Position numbers and translations under genes: made by a program
Notes under the pieces: generated by a model
Databases searched by the model: none
What the model saw: only the letters and a program-made list of their open reading frames with translations
Told to the model about the DNA's origin: nothing
NCBI GenBank assembly: GCA_025331565.1
Contig: JAFREQ010000014.1
Span: 10,186,501-10,250,500, forward strand
Source of the DNA: Holacanthus passer
Taxonomy: Eukaryota > Chordata > Actinopteri > Pomacanthidae
Reading direction: 5' to 3'
Length of the DNA: 64,000 nt
Shown here: positions 24,361-37,734 of the stretch, one piece after another
Layout of the letters: each line of letters opens with the position of its first letter
Numbering within the stretch: the stretch's first letter is position 1

Positions 24361-25523
24361 GTAGGTGGGTTTAACCACCTCCCACTTATTCCCACAAAGT
24401 ACCTGTCTAACCTGCCACACACCTGCCGGTATAATAAACTTAAAAAAAAAAGGTTAGTTAAATCACAAAGTTTAAAAAAAAAAGGGTTTTATGATAAGCT
24501 GTTCTCTTTGTTGGACCGGGGATAAAGTAATCAAATGATGTAATGCGAAAGAAACAAAGAAGATAATTTGCAAAGCAAATTGATCACTAATCAGTCAATT
24601 ACTAATCATTATCTTTGAAAACTATTTCATTAGTTTAGTGTATTTGCAACAATGTGCTGGAGCAATTTCAGTTCTTATATATTGTTTTATATATTTTATC
24701 CAGTATATTTTCTGTATATAAAAGCGCTTACACACCCTGAAATAACAGTAGGCATGTTTGAAACCAATGAAAGGCAACTGAATGTAAAATGATAAGTAAA
24801 ATCAAGTGGAGAAACTGGTTTGATTTTCGTAAGACACTTCAAAGCTGCTGATTCCTCTGGGGTTTCACTTCACCGCGCCTCATTAACCTCATATGAGGGA
24901 AAGCTTAATGATGGCATTAAAAAAAACACCCTTTTTGTCATTCCTCACATCCTTGAAGGCAACATGGCTCTAATGTGACAGATGAGCTTCTAGGGTGGAG
25001 TGAATCTGTAATTCCCCTACCTTTACAAGATACCGGATTTATCATCTCAGCACTGTGATGTGTCACTGCTGTGTTATGACAAGAATGGATACAATGAACA
25101 CGTGTCATTTCTTGAAACTTAAACACAGGACGTCACCCTCCAAACCACTTGGCTTCACTATTCCTGAGACACACACTCACACACACAGTTTCACTCATGT
25201 GTTATGTCATGTGTTATGTATCAAAAACAAATCTTATCTTTCAATTTTATTCATTATCATGCTGTGTAGAAAGCATAACATATTAAGAAGCAGCACTTAC
25301 TCTATTACATAGACTTTAGCTGTGATTTCATTCAAGGGCCTCAGAATAAAGTGAGGATGATAAAATTCAGCAGAGTGCAAATCAGTAATCAGCATCATTA
25401 AACAGACAGATAATTTTTCAGTATTGACATCAAGATTTACTGTAACAGCAGTATTAATCACTTCTGGCCTAATGTATATGAGATTAACATGACGTTATCT
25501 TTGTACAATGTAAAATGCAGCTT
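24361..25523. other. phlda3-csrp1 intergenic DNA
   Basis: AT-rich sequence with A-runs (24444, 24474) and no exon with splice support. The csrp1 3' UTR starts at the right end. Confidence 0.55.
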
Positions 25524-25529
25524 TTTATT
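25524..25529 (-). terminator. csrp1: Candidate csrp1 polyadenylation signal
   Basis: AATAAA on the minus strand lies about 100 nt downstream of the csrp1 stop codon at 25628. It would give a short 3' UTR. Confidence 0.45.
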
Positions 25530-25627
25530 AAGCGTGTGTCTGTCAGGCGCATGTGCACTGCCCTCTGCAGGCTGAACGCGGTAGTGCAACATTATGGAAA
25601 CCGGTCAGTGAAGATCTGGTCTGGTCT

Positions 25628-28600
25628 CTACTGAGTGTGAGCCAGTGCTCCGGCTCCAAGTCCGTATCCAAACCCCTTGGGACCAAAGTTTTTGCCATAA
25701 CAACCTGTTGGAGAGAAAGGTATTGATAAAAAACAAAAAAACTCGTATCAACATCATAACCAACACATAACCACAGCTGGAGCCTCACATCTTAGCATTA
25801 GAGCTAAAGCTATGCTAGCTTAAGTTGTTAGCCTCATTTAGGACTCAACTCACTTATTTTTAGCCGTTATCTGGCAACGGGTTACGTTTTCAAAGGCATT
25901 TTTGCCACGTTAAGGGTAAAATTAATTTTGTAATCTATTATTTTTACACATGGTGTCTCTTTGCTCTGACCTCCTCTGAACATGAACTTCAAGTTAGCTG
26001 CTTCCGTTGATGGTTGGTTCAGCTCCTTGCAAACATTTTATCTTTCTTTCAGACAGACGACATCTGAAGGCATCACAGTAATTTCTTTGAGGATATAACT
26101 AGACTGGATGATATGAAGAAATATTGTGGGAACTCTGGCTGAGTGACTGGCTGAGTGCTAATGTTAGCAATTTGACTAATGTTAGCTAGCTAGCTAAGCA
26201 GCTTCATTTCATTGAAAGATACAAATTAGGAAATATTTGTTGATGTGCACCATATTTATTTTTGCACAGCCACAGAAGAGTCTTTGGGGAGGATTTTTGA
26301 AATAAATGACTTTCAACAGAAAAAACACAGCTGCTAATACCAACATTAACATGGCTATTCTCTCCAGTGAGTCAGCATGAGTTATAATAAACCCCTGAAC
26401 TGACTCACTAACTGACTGATTAAAATTATAAATTAGTTACACCATTGTGTGTCTTGCTTTAACTTGTCAAAAAAAATTCTGCACTCTTTCGTAAAGAAGA
26501 ACAGAGGCACACACAATGGCCTCTCATTCACATCATCAGTAACAGGAGTTGTTTGTAATGGCACAACACATTCCCATGTGTGACCACAGTGTTTTGCTTC
26601 ATGGTCTGTTACAGATAGCACATTAAAGGTATTTCTGTCACCCCCCAGGTGTCCATTGTCTACCTTGAAAGTTGAAATGCCTGCCTCTGGTGAAACCAAC
26701 AGGAAGATGGAGCTATTGGATGCAACGTTGGCTTTGAATGAGGGAAACATTTTTACCATTCCATGCAGGTAATAGACTCTTTTCATGGCAGACATTTTAA
26801 CTTGTCAAAACAGGAAAGCACAGGTCTCATTAATAACACTAATGATGGCCCCATGAAGCATCCCAATAAGTTAGCATAGTACCAGAGTTGAAACTGGCTC
26901 TCCTAAATGGAATGCAGTCATCTTTATTTGTATTAATTTCACCTGTACTTTTCCAGCTTTGACCAGTCAAAATGTCTGCCATTTAAAAAGGTTTATTGAC
27001 TAGCCAGTAAAGTGTGATATCTCTAATCTATATAGCTTGTCCCAAACTAGGTTTGGCATAAAATAAAGATACTCAAGGTTAGTTTGCACAGTGTGAAAAA
27101 GCTTTGTGTTGTCCTCTTTGCTTCCTTCCTTTATTGTACAATTTGAATCAACACATGTAATACTAGAACCATAACTGATCTGAAATGCACTCCCAATACT
27201 GCAGTGGTAATATTTTGAAATTAATTAACATCCTGCAAAAGTACTAAACATTTATCACAATCACTTAACAGTCAAAACAAGAGGTTTTTGTCATTGATAA
27301 TTGTATTGTGGTATGCTTGGCAATATCTCTCTGTGTTAGGGGGCCCTCTGCTGTATCCTTGTGTTTATTACAACTCTGTCACCCACTCAGAGCACTAACA
27401 AAACATAGTAGTTCATTTTCTCTCATTTAAGACTGGAAAATTTGGGTATTGCGTCCAATCCCCCCAGTTTATAACTTACGCTGTTGCTCTATCAATAGTC
27501 AGTCTGTGTTTGTTTTGTTAGTACTGTATGATGCATCACCTATATCTGCAAATTTCCCCACTGTGGGACGAATAAAGGTTTATCTTATCTTATCTTATCT
27601 TATCATTTATCTGTTTCAGACAAATGCAGCCTGAATGGATCAACATGGCTCACCCTTCCTGGCTTCACCACTCTGGACCATCATTAAAAACAGGTCTGAC
27701 ACAAGATCATTATATGGTTACAATACAGTAAAACTGCTATAAGATGACTAATAGCTATGTTAGAAAACATATTTATATTAGGTCTGGTATATTTGTGTGG
27801 TTTAGCAGTTTTGTGGATATGGAACCACCATTGCAGACCAATGTCTTGCATTAACTGTGACAACCAGACATTAATCTCTGACAGTAGTCTGGTTTGAACA
27901 GGTTGAATGTACAACCTGTCTATGTAATTGTATGGAAATATGCTATAATTTTGTTTAAACTCCTGTACTGTATGGGGAATGAAGACAGTGAGGTTTTACC
28001 TTTGCAGTAGATTTCTCCATCCTTATCAGCGAGTGTGGTTGACTCCAGGCTCTTCCGACACGTGGCACAGGTGAAACATCCAGTCTTATGCCATGACTGT
28101 AAATAAATAGATAATCAATTTTAAAAGGGTTGTGTTTTTGCAAGCATGCACGTGTGTGTGCACGTGTGTTTTTTCTTACGCTCCCAGCTCCAATCACTTT
28201 CTCAGCGGCGTAGACAGCCTTGCCACAGCGAGGGCACTTATCTGACCCTCCAAACTTCTGAGCCAGCTTGGATGGGTTTGGGTTGCTGGTAGGGCGATGA
28301 GGAGCAGGTCTGATGGAAAGAGAGACAGAGAGAGAGAGAGAATGTGGATAAAGGGCCTTTATAAGAGATCAGAAAGTGTGTATGTGTTTTATGTGGTACT
28401 CACTCTTCATGTGTGATACCCAGAGACTCTCCCTTATCCATATTGAGGGTTCCTGCTCCCTGCCCATACCCGTAGCCTTTTGGTCCATACTTCTTGCCGT
28501 AGCATGCCTTGCAGTAAATTTCATCCGTATGAACAGCAACAGTTGTGCTGTCCAAGTTCTTCCCACAAACCACTACACAAACAGACACATGCTATATGTC

Positions 28601-29432
28601 ATTGTTTTGCATATCTGGACATTTTTTTGAGCACATTCATGTGTTTAGATCTTAAGTAAGCTCTTAACTGTTTCCTTTTATGGAGCAGTTGTATTGAAGA
28701 AAAATGTTCTCATCTGAATTCCATCGCAGGAATGTTCGATTACAACGCAGGAACAAAAATAACTCCACTCAGAACCCCTTGAACCTACATAGTTTTATCA
28801 AGTTGAGAGAAAGACTTAATCTCAATAAACTTCTTTTAATAATATTGATTTTTAACAGTTATGATACATGCTTGTGATGTTAAGATGCAGAAAAAAGTGC
28901 AGGTAAATTATCTTGTTTCACTGGTGTAGTTGTGTTTCCCCCCTGGCTAACTGCCCAAATGTATGACATGACACTGTACGAGAACAGCAGCTCAACTACA
29001 ATGACTCAATAATTTACACCAATGTTCAAATTTCACACAGGAGGATATCTGTCATAGAAGAGGAAAAGTTACAATTCTTCAAGCTTATTTGTATTACAGC
29101 ATAATTGTTACATACAACAGCACTATTTTATTGTTTTTTTTTCTGTGTAAAGCAACCATGCATGATACCCTATGCAAGCATTTTACTTCAATATATGCAT
29201 ATGAATTTTTCTCTGAGAACAGATAAATAAACGGTTCACATTAGGTTAGTATTACTTGACAAGTGGGTCAGAAGTTCAGTTTCCACATTGAGAATGACAG
29301 GAAGCAGCCAAGAGTTTACTCACTGCACAGGAAGCAGGACTTGTGGAAGCTCCGCCCATCACAGAGCACCTCTTCTGCAAAGTAAACTGTCTTCAGACAG
29401 CGGCCACACTTGTTTCCTCCTCCTAATGGCAT
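25628..29432 (-). CDS. csrp1: Cysteine and glycine-rich protein 1 (two LIM domains)
   Basis: CSRP1 is a LIM-only adaptor that binds alpha-actinin and zyxin and acts at actin filaments and in the nucleus of muscle and mesenchymal cells. Five coding exons give exactly 193 residues, the family length: 29324-29432 (ATG), 28404-28572, 28180-28309, 28000-28096 and 25628-25704 (stop). LIM1 begins at Cys9 (CGRC), with FHKSCFLC and the closing CKACYGKK. It is followed by the GYGYGQGAGTL glycine-rich repeat. LIM2 begins at about Cys118 (CPRC), with WHKTGCFTC and CKGCYGKN, and the second glycine repeat is GFGYGLGAGAL. KKYGPK is the family's nuclear localisation motif. One oddity is that LIM2 has HKTGCF where mammals have HKACF, so the His-to-Cys spacing is one residue longer. 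Confidence 0.96.
25705..27999. other. csrp1: csrp1 last intron
   Basis: This is noncoding DNA between the last two coding exons, containing a LINE tail at 27555-27605. A minus-strand frame at 26433-26795 is open for 120 codons but has no splice context or recognisable motif. Confidence 0.6.
27555..27605 (+). repeat. LINE 3' tail with TTATCT array
   Basis: The run AATTTCCCCACTGTGGGACG then AATAAAGGTTTATCTTATCT ends in tandem TTATC units. It is identical to 33550-33590 over about 38 bases. The form is characteristic of the 3' ends of teleost non-LTR retrotransposons, which terminate in short tandem repeats rather than poly(A). Confidence 0.75.
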
Positions 29433-31913
29433 CCTTTAGAAATGCATGCAGCATAAACACAGACATACACACACACTGTGACAACTGTGATGTAGATAAG
29501 ACTTCAGTTTTTTGTTTTTTCCCTCTATATTTTAATTAATTTATTAATTGTCTTAATTGCCTGTAATTTTGGCTTTGTCATGCCAGGCCCAGAGACTGCA
29601 AGTTCACTTCTGTCCAGTTCTCTGTGGATTCTGTAAAGGACCAGCCAGCAGTGGGGAAATACAAGATTCTTTTTTTTTTGTTGAACTGAACAAAAAAAAT
29701 GAAAGTTGCTCTCTTTTAAAGGTCAAGACAGCCAGCATGGAAGCATTGTGAAAACTGTGACTTTCTGAGGCGTTTCAAAAGTTGTTGGGATGTGAAAGAC
29801 TCTGGCAACCTGCCTATTTCTTCCCAATGTGTTTCCCAGCATGACCCTCCCAGTTCATTCTTGCCTATCCACATCCACATTCCTGACCGTGTAAACCCTC
29901 CCACCTCCCTGCCCCTGACACACACCCTGTTCTCCCTGCCTGTCTGTCTCATTCTGCATCACTTGTGCAGACTGTACCTCTTAATCTGAGTTGTAGGTTT
30001 GTCCTGTTAGGCACAAAGTATGTTCAAGAAGCAGCTGCATTGGCGGAAATGTTTCTTATCACCCTTGGACACACCTTCAATTTTTAAAGCAAGACAGGAT
30101 ATAAAGTACATGGTCATGTGACTCACCCAGAGAAGCCTGGTTGTACCAAAAGTTCTCCCTCTCTTTCTTTAAAAGTAAATACAACCCCATAAAATTTAAC
30201 ACAACTTCTTTACTGCTGACACCAGAATGGTACTCAATGTGAATATGAGCTCATTGAATGATATAATATCACAGTTCGAGTGAAGTAATGGGTGGAGCGG
30301 TTTGTGTCTGACCGCTGCTGCACTCCGACTTTCCATCATCATAAGCATAGACTGTCTATTCCTGCAGCCGATTCAAAGGCCAGACAGTGAAATCTTAAAA
30401 GAGTTTTGGGGATAACTGACTGCAGGAGAAGATCTGCAGTTTTCTCAGAATGTTTTTATGGGATGTAACTGAAATGGGTGACAAATATCATACCTGGAGC
30501 TTACATGTTGCAATTAATTTGCACATTGTTTATCATATATCACTGAGTCTCTTTATCTCTTTATTTTTAAGTTTTACTTTATTTTTATTTCCAACAGATG
30601 TCAGCTGTCTTTGATAAGCTTTCAGGGTCATAAGTTACAAAAAAATTGAAATGAAACAATACAACTACAGAAGGCTAAATGAAAGTTTAGGGAAACAGTA
30701 GAAGAAGCAGAAGAAGTACAGGATGTGAAACATAGTGGAAAGGCCTTGATTATCACTGTTCTACTGGAAAGAATTTATATTAGCAGCCACACAGACACCA
30801 ACTGGCATTTTCAGGATTATTTTTATGTAAAGGCTCGCACTGTATAATCTACAGTCCTGGAAAGAAGACGAGTGTAAGTAAAAGTTGAAACGCCAGGAAT
30901 GTTTTCGTACCAAGCTTTGGTAGAAAAACATAATTTCAGAGCATTCCAGCAGCCCAACTAGGAAAATATGACTTGAAGTGGTAAGTCCCAAGTCTCAAAT
31001 AACTTTCTAACTCTTTCATGCCATTTCATGTCATCATACAGCAATTTTGGAGGGAAGACAATCATTGAGGAGTGGAAAAAGAAGGCAGAAGCATGGACAT
31101 GAGTGTTATGATGTGAAGATGACTCTAACTCCTGGCTCCCACCTTCAGCACCATGTGCATAAAGCAGAAGGTGAGAAACAACAGGTGAGGAATGTGATTA
31201 TATTTCATAAGTATTTCAATATGTCAATATTTGTTTGGATTTGTACATTCAAGGCATACTCTGACTTGTCATCTCACAAAATTGACAAGTAGTGACAGTA
31301 CTGACAGGGCTGACAGCTGCCAATGTGACCACAGAGCGGAAAGCATGGAGAAGAAGAGAAAGGGTGATAAGTAGCAAAGAGTATTCACACTAAGCAGAGT
31401 GTTTTCTAAGATGGGTGTTGATGTGTTGATAATGGCAGCTCTGCAAGTTAAGACATGTGGGGACACATGCTAGTTAGGTAAAGAGTGTAAATTTCAGACT
31501 ACGGATCAGGAAGTCTGTTCATGTGGTAGATGTGACTGCATGTGACATCTGTGTGATTTAGGTCCATATTAACATCAATAGGAGTTGTCAGCTATTCTAT
31601 ATCTTCTACACTTTGTCGCATTCACAGGAGAGCATAAAGATATTTGGATACTGTGTTAGGTTTTCTTGTACCTTAGTGTTCCACACTGTGTTACTGTTTA
31701 ACCGCATGCTTCGACACCACTTTGCAAACTCTAATCCGTGATAGCTGTACAAACAAAGGAGGCTCCTCTGGCCTGACTTGCACCAGAGCTTAACAGAAAA
31801 TATATTTACATTACGGCAGAGTCTTTTTTTTGCTGTCATGCATCGGCAGAAAGAGTAGGAAACTAAATGCATTGAGGAAGCAGGAAGCATGAGCAGTCTG
31901 TGGTATTAGCATT
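29433..31913. other. csrp1: csrp1 intron 1
   Basis: The intron lies between the presumed UTR exon and the start-codon exon. It is mostly AT-rich single-copy-looking sequence, with several short open frames that lack splice support. No further feature could be supported. Confidence 0.55.
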
Positions 31914-31919
31914 ACGTAC

Positions 31920-32000
31920 CTGCTGTTAGTAGGTGCTGTCTGTCAGTGATGATGGACAGGTTGACGTTTGACACCCTGATCGGAGTTGGTGTTGAGTGCA
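31920..32000 (-). promoter_or_regulatory. csrp1: csrp1 noncoding exon 1
   Basis: A donor (GTACGT on the minus strand) at 31919-31914 closes an exon that would join the start-codon exon, whose acceptor (TTTCTAAAG) is just upstream of 29432. The upstream boundary is unknown. A (GA)n tract at 32265-32305 lies further upstream. CSRP1 genes typically have a noncoding first exon. Confidence 0.45.
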
Positions 32001-32262
32001 GCACAAGGGTGTGTTCAGGAAATCAGCAGTCAGAAGTTGGAAGCGTTGCACTTGGAGTCTTAGTGAAAATAGCCTCTTTTACTAACCCAAGTGTAAGATC
32101 CTGGTCAGTCCAGTGATACAAATAGACCCAGACAGAGTTGTTGGTATGTGCCTCTCACTCTTCCACTGTTCCAGATGTGCTGAAAGGGAGGAGCTTCCTT
32201 TGTTGCTGCTTCAGCCTGCAAACCTACTGCGTTTTGGGAAACGGGAGTTTCTGACTGACTGG

Positions 32263-32264
<2 letters not shown>

Positions 32265-32305
<41 letters not shown>
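32265..32305 (+). repeat. (GA)n microsatellite
   Basis: An uninterrupted GA dinucleotide tract of about 41 bp lies some 300 bp upstream of the presumed csrp1 first exon. Confidence 0.9.
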
Positions 32306-32307
<2 letters not shown>

Positions 32308-33289
32308 GAATGGGGAGGCAACTTGGATTGGAAACCTGTGTACTGCCTTACATGTTTCATACCCACTGAGAATTAGAGCCAAAAATACTGTGAAAAAGAA
32401 GATAAACCATATACAAAAACAATATAAAACAGCTCAAAGACATAGTACACTTTGTGAACACAGTAAAATAAGAGGGATAAGAGGGAAGAGTACAAATTTG
32501 ACTGATGCAAGAGTGTTCACATTTCAACTACAAACATTCCTACATTTTAAAGGCCCTTTTCCTCTCCCTCTCCTTTTGTTTCAGATTTCCGCAGCCTTCA
32601 TTTAGTAACTTCCCTGCTGCTTTTAAATGGTGTGATGAAAACAGTGCGTTTATATTTATACATTTGACGTTTGATGTTTTACACATTTCCTTCCCCTGTT
32701 CTATTTGAGCTGTTTCTCTTTGGTTGCAGGCTGTACTTTGCTTGAAGTCACAAAGGCCTGATCTTTGCACAATAAAAGAAGTTCAACAAGCAGTCAGCCC
32801 TGACAAACTCTGTGCCAAAGTTTTATAGTGTCTTTGTCTTAAAGCATCATGCCACTCCTGAAATTGCCTGGTAACATACCTGCATTTCCAAACCTCAGAA
32901 TAGGACTGTTTACAGAAAACAGTGAGTGTATACACTGTTAACCTTCCAGCTCACTGCATCAGCAATTATCTTGAATGACTTTTAAAGTTCTTCTTGATAT
33001 TTTCAGAGTTTGACTACGGGTAGTTTTATCTTACGAGCAAAATATATTTTTTATCTGTCCATAATTTAACCTTTAATAGTTAATCAGTTTGACAAGCCAA
33101 ATGGTAAATTAGCTATTTTCCCTCTTACACAGTAAATAGGAGACAGTCTCAAAGTAATTCCAACCTTTGTACTTTATCACCACAAGCTTAAATGACCTTT
33201 AGGGACTTGCTGGTAAAGGTCACTCAGAAATGCTTAATGGATGAGAAAGCATTAATGTAAATGAAGTGAGGAGCTGCTAGCTGCTGCTT

Positions 33290-33600
33290 GCTGTTCATTC
33301 CATTAATTTCAAGTGCAATATTTCATATTTGATATTTAATATCTGTTCATTCTATTTAATTCAGGTGCAATATTCATATTGATATGTAATATCAGTTTCA
33401 TTCCATTAAACTAGCAATAATTGTAGCAATAATTCATGCTGTAAATTTGGTAATTTTGTTTAAATTGTTAAAATTGTAAATACCTTTTCAACTTGTGTAT
33501 ACTTTTTTTACTATTTAACTGTCTATCTCTTTGCTGCTGTACAGTGTAAATTTCCCCACTGTGGGACGAATAAAGGTTTATCTTATCTCTTATCTTAATG
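33290..33600 (+). mobile_element. 3' UTR end of a non-LTR retrotransposon (LINE)
   Basis: The segment has two imperfect tandem units of about 55 bp (TTCAAGTGCAATATTTCATA and TTCAGGTGCAATATTCATAT), then TTTGCTGCTGTACAGTGTAA and the tail TTTCCCCACTGTGGGACGAA ending in TTATCT units. This arrangement is typical of a teleost LINE 3' UTR. It carries no reverse-transcriptase frame, so it is a 5'-truncated insertion. It sits 700 bp from the 3' end of the HECT-type gene. Confidence 0.65.
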
Positions 33601-34200
33601 TGGACAGAGAAAGCAGAGTGGGTGCAGTGACTGACCTCTGCTTCCCTCGTGTGGTTGTTGTGGGTACTGAAAACCACTGCAAAGGCTAGAAGGCCAACTT
33701 ATAAACAGTGAGTCATTTTACTGACTGTTCATTAACAATACCAAAACATTTGTCCCTGTTTGTTTGAATGCACAGTTTAAACTGAGAGGAAATAAGTCAC
33801 AGTTTCCCAGAATCCAAGGGACATCTTCAAATGTCTTGCTTTTTTTCTGGCATTTTTGTCTGCTTGCAGGGGAGAACAGCTACATATGGGAAAAAGGTTG
33901 CATAAAGCTTTTTGTGGCACTCTGCGAAAGGCTGAAGACTACAAGTTTGAAAATGACAAAAATCTGGTTTTGCTAGAGGCTAGGGGTTCAAGGTTATATT
34001 AGCTGCAACTAGCATAACACACCCAAAACCCTGACTTAACTGTGCTAATGAATCAATGGATTTCTTGACTCGCAATGAATTGGAAAACCCAGGAAACCCA
34101 TTGCACATTCAGCAATGAGAAGTAAAAATCAAGGGTTGTAATAAGAAATGTAAAAATATGTTATAGAAACAAAAACATTCAATAAGTAATCAAAGATGGG

Positions 34201-34206
34201 TTTATT
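34201..34206 (-). terminator. Candidate polyadenylation signal of the HECT-type gene
   Basis: AATAAA on the minus strand, about 90 nt after the stop codon at 34293. Its presence supports a functional 3' end. Confidence 0.5.
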
Positions 34207-34292
34207 ATACATATTATATATATTAGAACAATCACACACACATTTGCATGTTTCACACATTCAATCTACATACATTTAAATATTATTCTACT

Positions 34293-36985
34293 TCAGGCAC
34301 AGCCAAAACCGCTGTAAGTGGTTGATATGCATGCACACAAATCTTCATGAAATGTTTTGTATGCAGTGTAATGCCTCGGCAGCCTCAGCTTCTCAAAACA
34401 TGTTGAAGCTGTCGGAAATGTGGCTTCTACTATTTCCACCTTCATCTCTGTGGCTGGCACCTCCCATCCTATCCAGAACTTTATGAGGCTCTTTAGTTCA
34501 GCTGGAGACGCTGTGTTAAAAAAGCCGCAGATCAGTCAACACAGAATCTGCTAAAATGCATCATTCTTCAAAAATATTACACTAACAATACTTGTACATA
34601 CCGTTTTCAATAAATGTTTTCAAGTAGCCAGATACTCGACATATATCTCTGACATCTGAGTCGTCTTCATCTTTGATTTTGTAGCTCTCGAAGATGACAG
34701 TTATAGATGATGGCCATATGATGCTATTCAAGATCATCTGAAATCACATGTAACTCCAGCTGTATTCAAAATAATCTGCGATCCTCTTGGATATTGATAT
34801 TATGGACTATTTCTTCTTAAATCTGCAGTGTGGAACTTTTCCCTTCTCCCCCTTCTGGCTGTGAGAGTAACTACACAATTACTGCTTGCATGCTTAAGAT
34901 TCCAAAGGCTCCATTATACTCCTAGTTGCTGTAGCCTACCCTATGGTTGCTCCCCCCTCTAATCATTGCTGATTGACGTAAAACGCATCACCACTGTGCC
35001 ATGAGCATAAGAATGTCGGCACAGACACCATCAGTATTTTGTGAAATACAGAGAGACTTAAGTGGTGGTTATAGACTTAATCAGGATTGTGTGAACTTGT
35101 TTGGCAAGGGACTTGTGACAGACATTCATATATATGTAAAAGTCCCGCACTGCAGATTTATAAAATTTAAAAAACAAAAAAACCTCCCAAAATTCCAAGG
35201 AACCCTTTCCAAATAAGTGCCAGTTGTTTGCAGCATTGAACTACTGATAGATGTGCCTTTACTGTTGTACCTGAGGTGTGACTTGTGCTTCTGATTCTCT
35301 GGGAAACAGGATTGGGATTACATCTCTTCTGTGGATGAGAAGTGGCCATAGCCCTGTCTCTTTTAAGCCTTTTCGGAACTGATTGATTTGACGCCTTGTT
35401 CGATTGATAACCTGCAATACAGGATATACACAAAATACTTCATCAGTAGTCTTCTCTCTGTTGCTTTAGAGTGCAAATTAAGTTATTAGCATAGCCCAAT
35501 GTTTTGAATGTATTATCTGACCTCGCAAGCAACTACTAAATGTCTTCACATGTACATTAGTTTATAATGCTGAGAAGTAATTGAATGATGTTGCTGGGTT
35601 AGTGTAAAAACAATTATAGAGTACATTATAGAGTATGTTATATAATGACAGGGCATTCAGTGTGTTCAGCACTACTGTGAAGAAATGAACACCATTTGAG
35701 AAGCTAAAGTCGAGTAAATAGAAACACTTTGACATTACTGCATGCAAGAGAAGCCTTTCAGACAGCCATTTCCTGTTGGTGGCATTTGGTGCTGGCAGGT
35801 CCCACGAAAGGCAGAGCTGATAGATGGAGTCAAATTCCTTTAATTCATTGTCTCCATCAAGCTGGAATAAAGCATAATGAAATGAATAATGAAAAACATC
35901 TTTTATTGATGCAGCACGCATATAATGAATTATATTTGTTGCAGTTTTACGATGTTGAGCTCAGTGCATTAAGTAACAGATGGAGCCTTTTAGTAGAAAC
36001 TTTAGGCCTCAGTATTTTTAATGTTCACCATTTTCAAAGTGTCGCGGATGTCAAGGTCGGGGCAGTCTCTTATCGTCACAGGAGTTGTCTCCAACGAGCC
36101 TCCAAAGAGAATGTGAATAATGGCTGGGCTAAGTCCTGGGAAACTCGGGCCACAGTGCAAGAAGGAATGGCCAATCATTCGGCCTGCGACGGTGAACATG
36201 TTATTGTCGAGCAGTTCTTCTGAAACTGAAGGGATGAGGTGATCAGTCTCACCCTCGAAGATTTTGATGATGGCCGTACGTCCTGTAACAGAGGTCGAAG
36301 ATTCAGAGCACAAGACTAATGACTAAAGGGAAAATAAATCGGAGAATGAAGATAAATTTGAGCAGAGAAAAGTCAGTATAAATTAGAGAGAATGGTAAAT
36401 GTATATTTTGATGCTGTTGTGTATATGTTGTGTCCAACCTAGGTTTATATGGAATCCATTTATAAGCTTGAATATCACTGTTGACATCATGTGACGGTTG
36501 ACCCCGTTTCCTGTTGCAACATCACCTGTGAAAACACATAATTATACCTGCATCACTTAGCTGAGCACTGTGATGGTTTTGGTGCTAGTTAAAGTAGTAC
36601 TGTTTCATTTACCAGCTCCTACCTTGAAGTTTGCATTGAAGTGGCGATGTCCACCGAACATTGTCTCTCTTGTAGAATGTTACTAAAGCTCGGTCTTGCT
36701 CTTCCTTGTCTTTTCTGATGTCCACACTCAGAAATAGACCATTTGAATCTCTGTTGCTGTGGAGAAGCTCTTGTGAAAATAGCCAACCAGCTTGTTTTGG
36801 ATTGGACGCTGTTCTCCATTCTGAGACAGCACCAAAAAGAGCAAAATAAGAAAATAAAATATCAGCTGTTTGAAATGTACAGTGTCCACAAATACGAAGA
36901 TTAGATTAAAGAAACATTTACTGCCTGTGGTGCTTGTTGAAATTTCTTGTGTTTCTTCCGTTTCTGTAGGAAGTGACCCAATCAT
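34293..36985 (-). CDS. HECT-domain (G2E3-like) protein, multi-exon, lineage-specific locus
   Basis: Eight coding exons join in phase to give about 406 residues: 36922-36985 (ATG), 36623-36820, 36439-36525, 36029-36282, 35739-35861, 35271-35411, 34602-34737 and 34293-34510 (stop). The protein matches a fish family annotated as G2E3-like HECT proteins. Its motifs include LSVDIRKDKEEQDRALVTFY, GNGVNRH, FEGETDHLIPS, AGRMIGHSFLHCGP, GLSPAIIHILFGG, LCLSWDLP, GLKETGLWPLL, LKSLIKFWIGWEVP and finally FPTASTCFEKLRLP. The Cys in TCF (codon 34398-34400, residue 372) sits where HECT C-lobes carry the thioester cysteine, 34 residues from the end. Little precedes the domain except a short T/E-rich leader, so there is no PHD or other substrate-recruiting module. 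E3 activity is inferred from the family, not shown. The order seen in mammals has no gene here, and intact introns argue against a processed copy. The start codon is the least certain part. Confidence 0.8.
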
Positions 36986-37734
36986 AATGGACAGTCTGTT
37001 TCAACAATCTGAGAGAAAAGGATTTATAGCATGGTACAGGAAAAATGGTTATTGTTGTAAACAGATTCACTGTTCGTAAACAACATTCCTGTGTTAAAAC
37101 AAGTCTTTACTAGAAATATGTCAAATTGCAGGGATGCTTTTTTCAGAAATGTTGCATTACAGGTTTTCTTGTTGTTGTCAGACAGAAGGAGCAAGAGAAT
37201 CTGGATCTAACCATTAGCTAGCAAATTTGCTTTTCAGTGTGACTCCAAATTTGACTTTTTTTGTTTTTGGATGATGGATACATTGGCTAAACCTTGGCCT
37301 GATTATATAGACATACTGTTTCCCCTACAATTCTCAACTATTAAAGATTGATTCCTTCAATTTGTAAAAGCAATATACTTCATATAGGAAAAGGTATTTA
37401 GAGCAGAGTGAAATAATATCAATAGGAAGAGGTTATATTTTAGATCCACAACTTTTGCTAGACATATTCAATGATGCACAAGAATGAATGAAAAGGATGA
37501 CTGATGGAAACGTTGTGACTTTGTTAAACTTCTGGTTATGCAGTCATTTTGATTCCCTGAATTCATAATTCAAATACGGTTCATCTTCAAAACAGACAAT
37601 TTAGACTTTGCCTTTAGCTTAACATTTTACTCTAATGTTCTTATGTTAAAAAGAAAGAATCATGTTGGATCTGGAGATTAACATGGAAAAGAAGGAACAA
37701 ATAATGGTCGGAAGGAGATTGCAGCTGTGCTTAC

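Noticed and set aside
34293..36985. Processed retrocopy or pseudogene interpretation of the HECT-type gene
   Set aside because: Introns with GT-AG borders and matching phases, no frameshift or internal stop in any exon, and a poly(A) signal argue against it.
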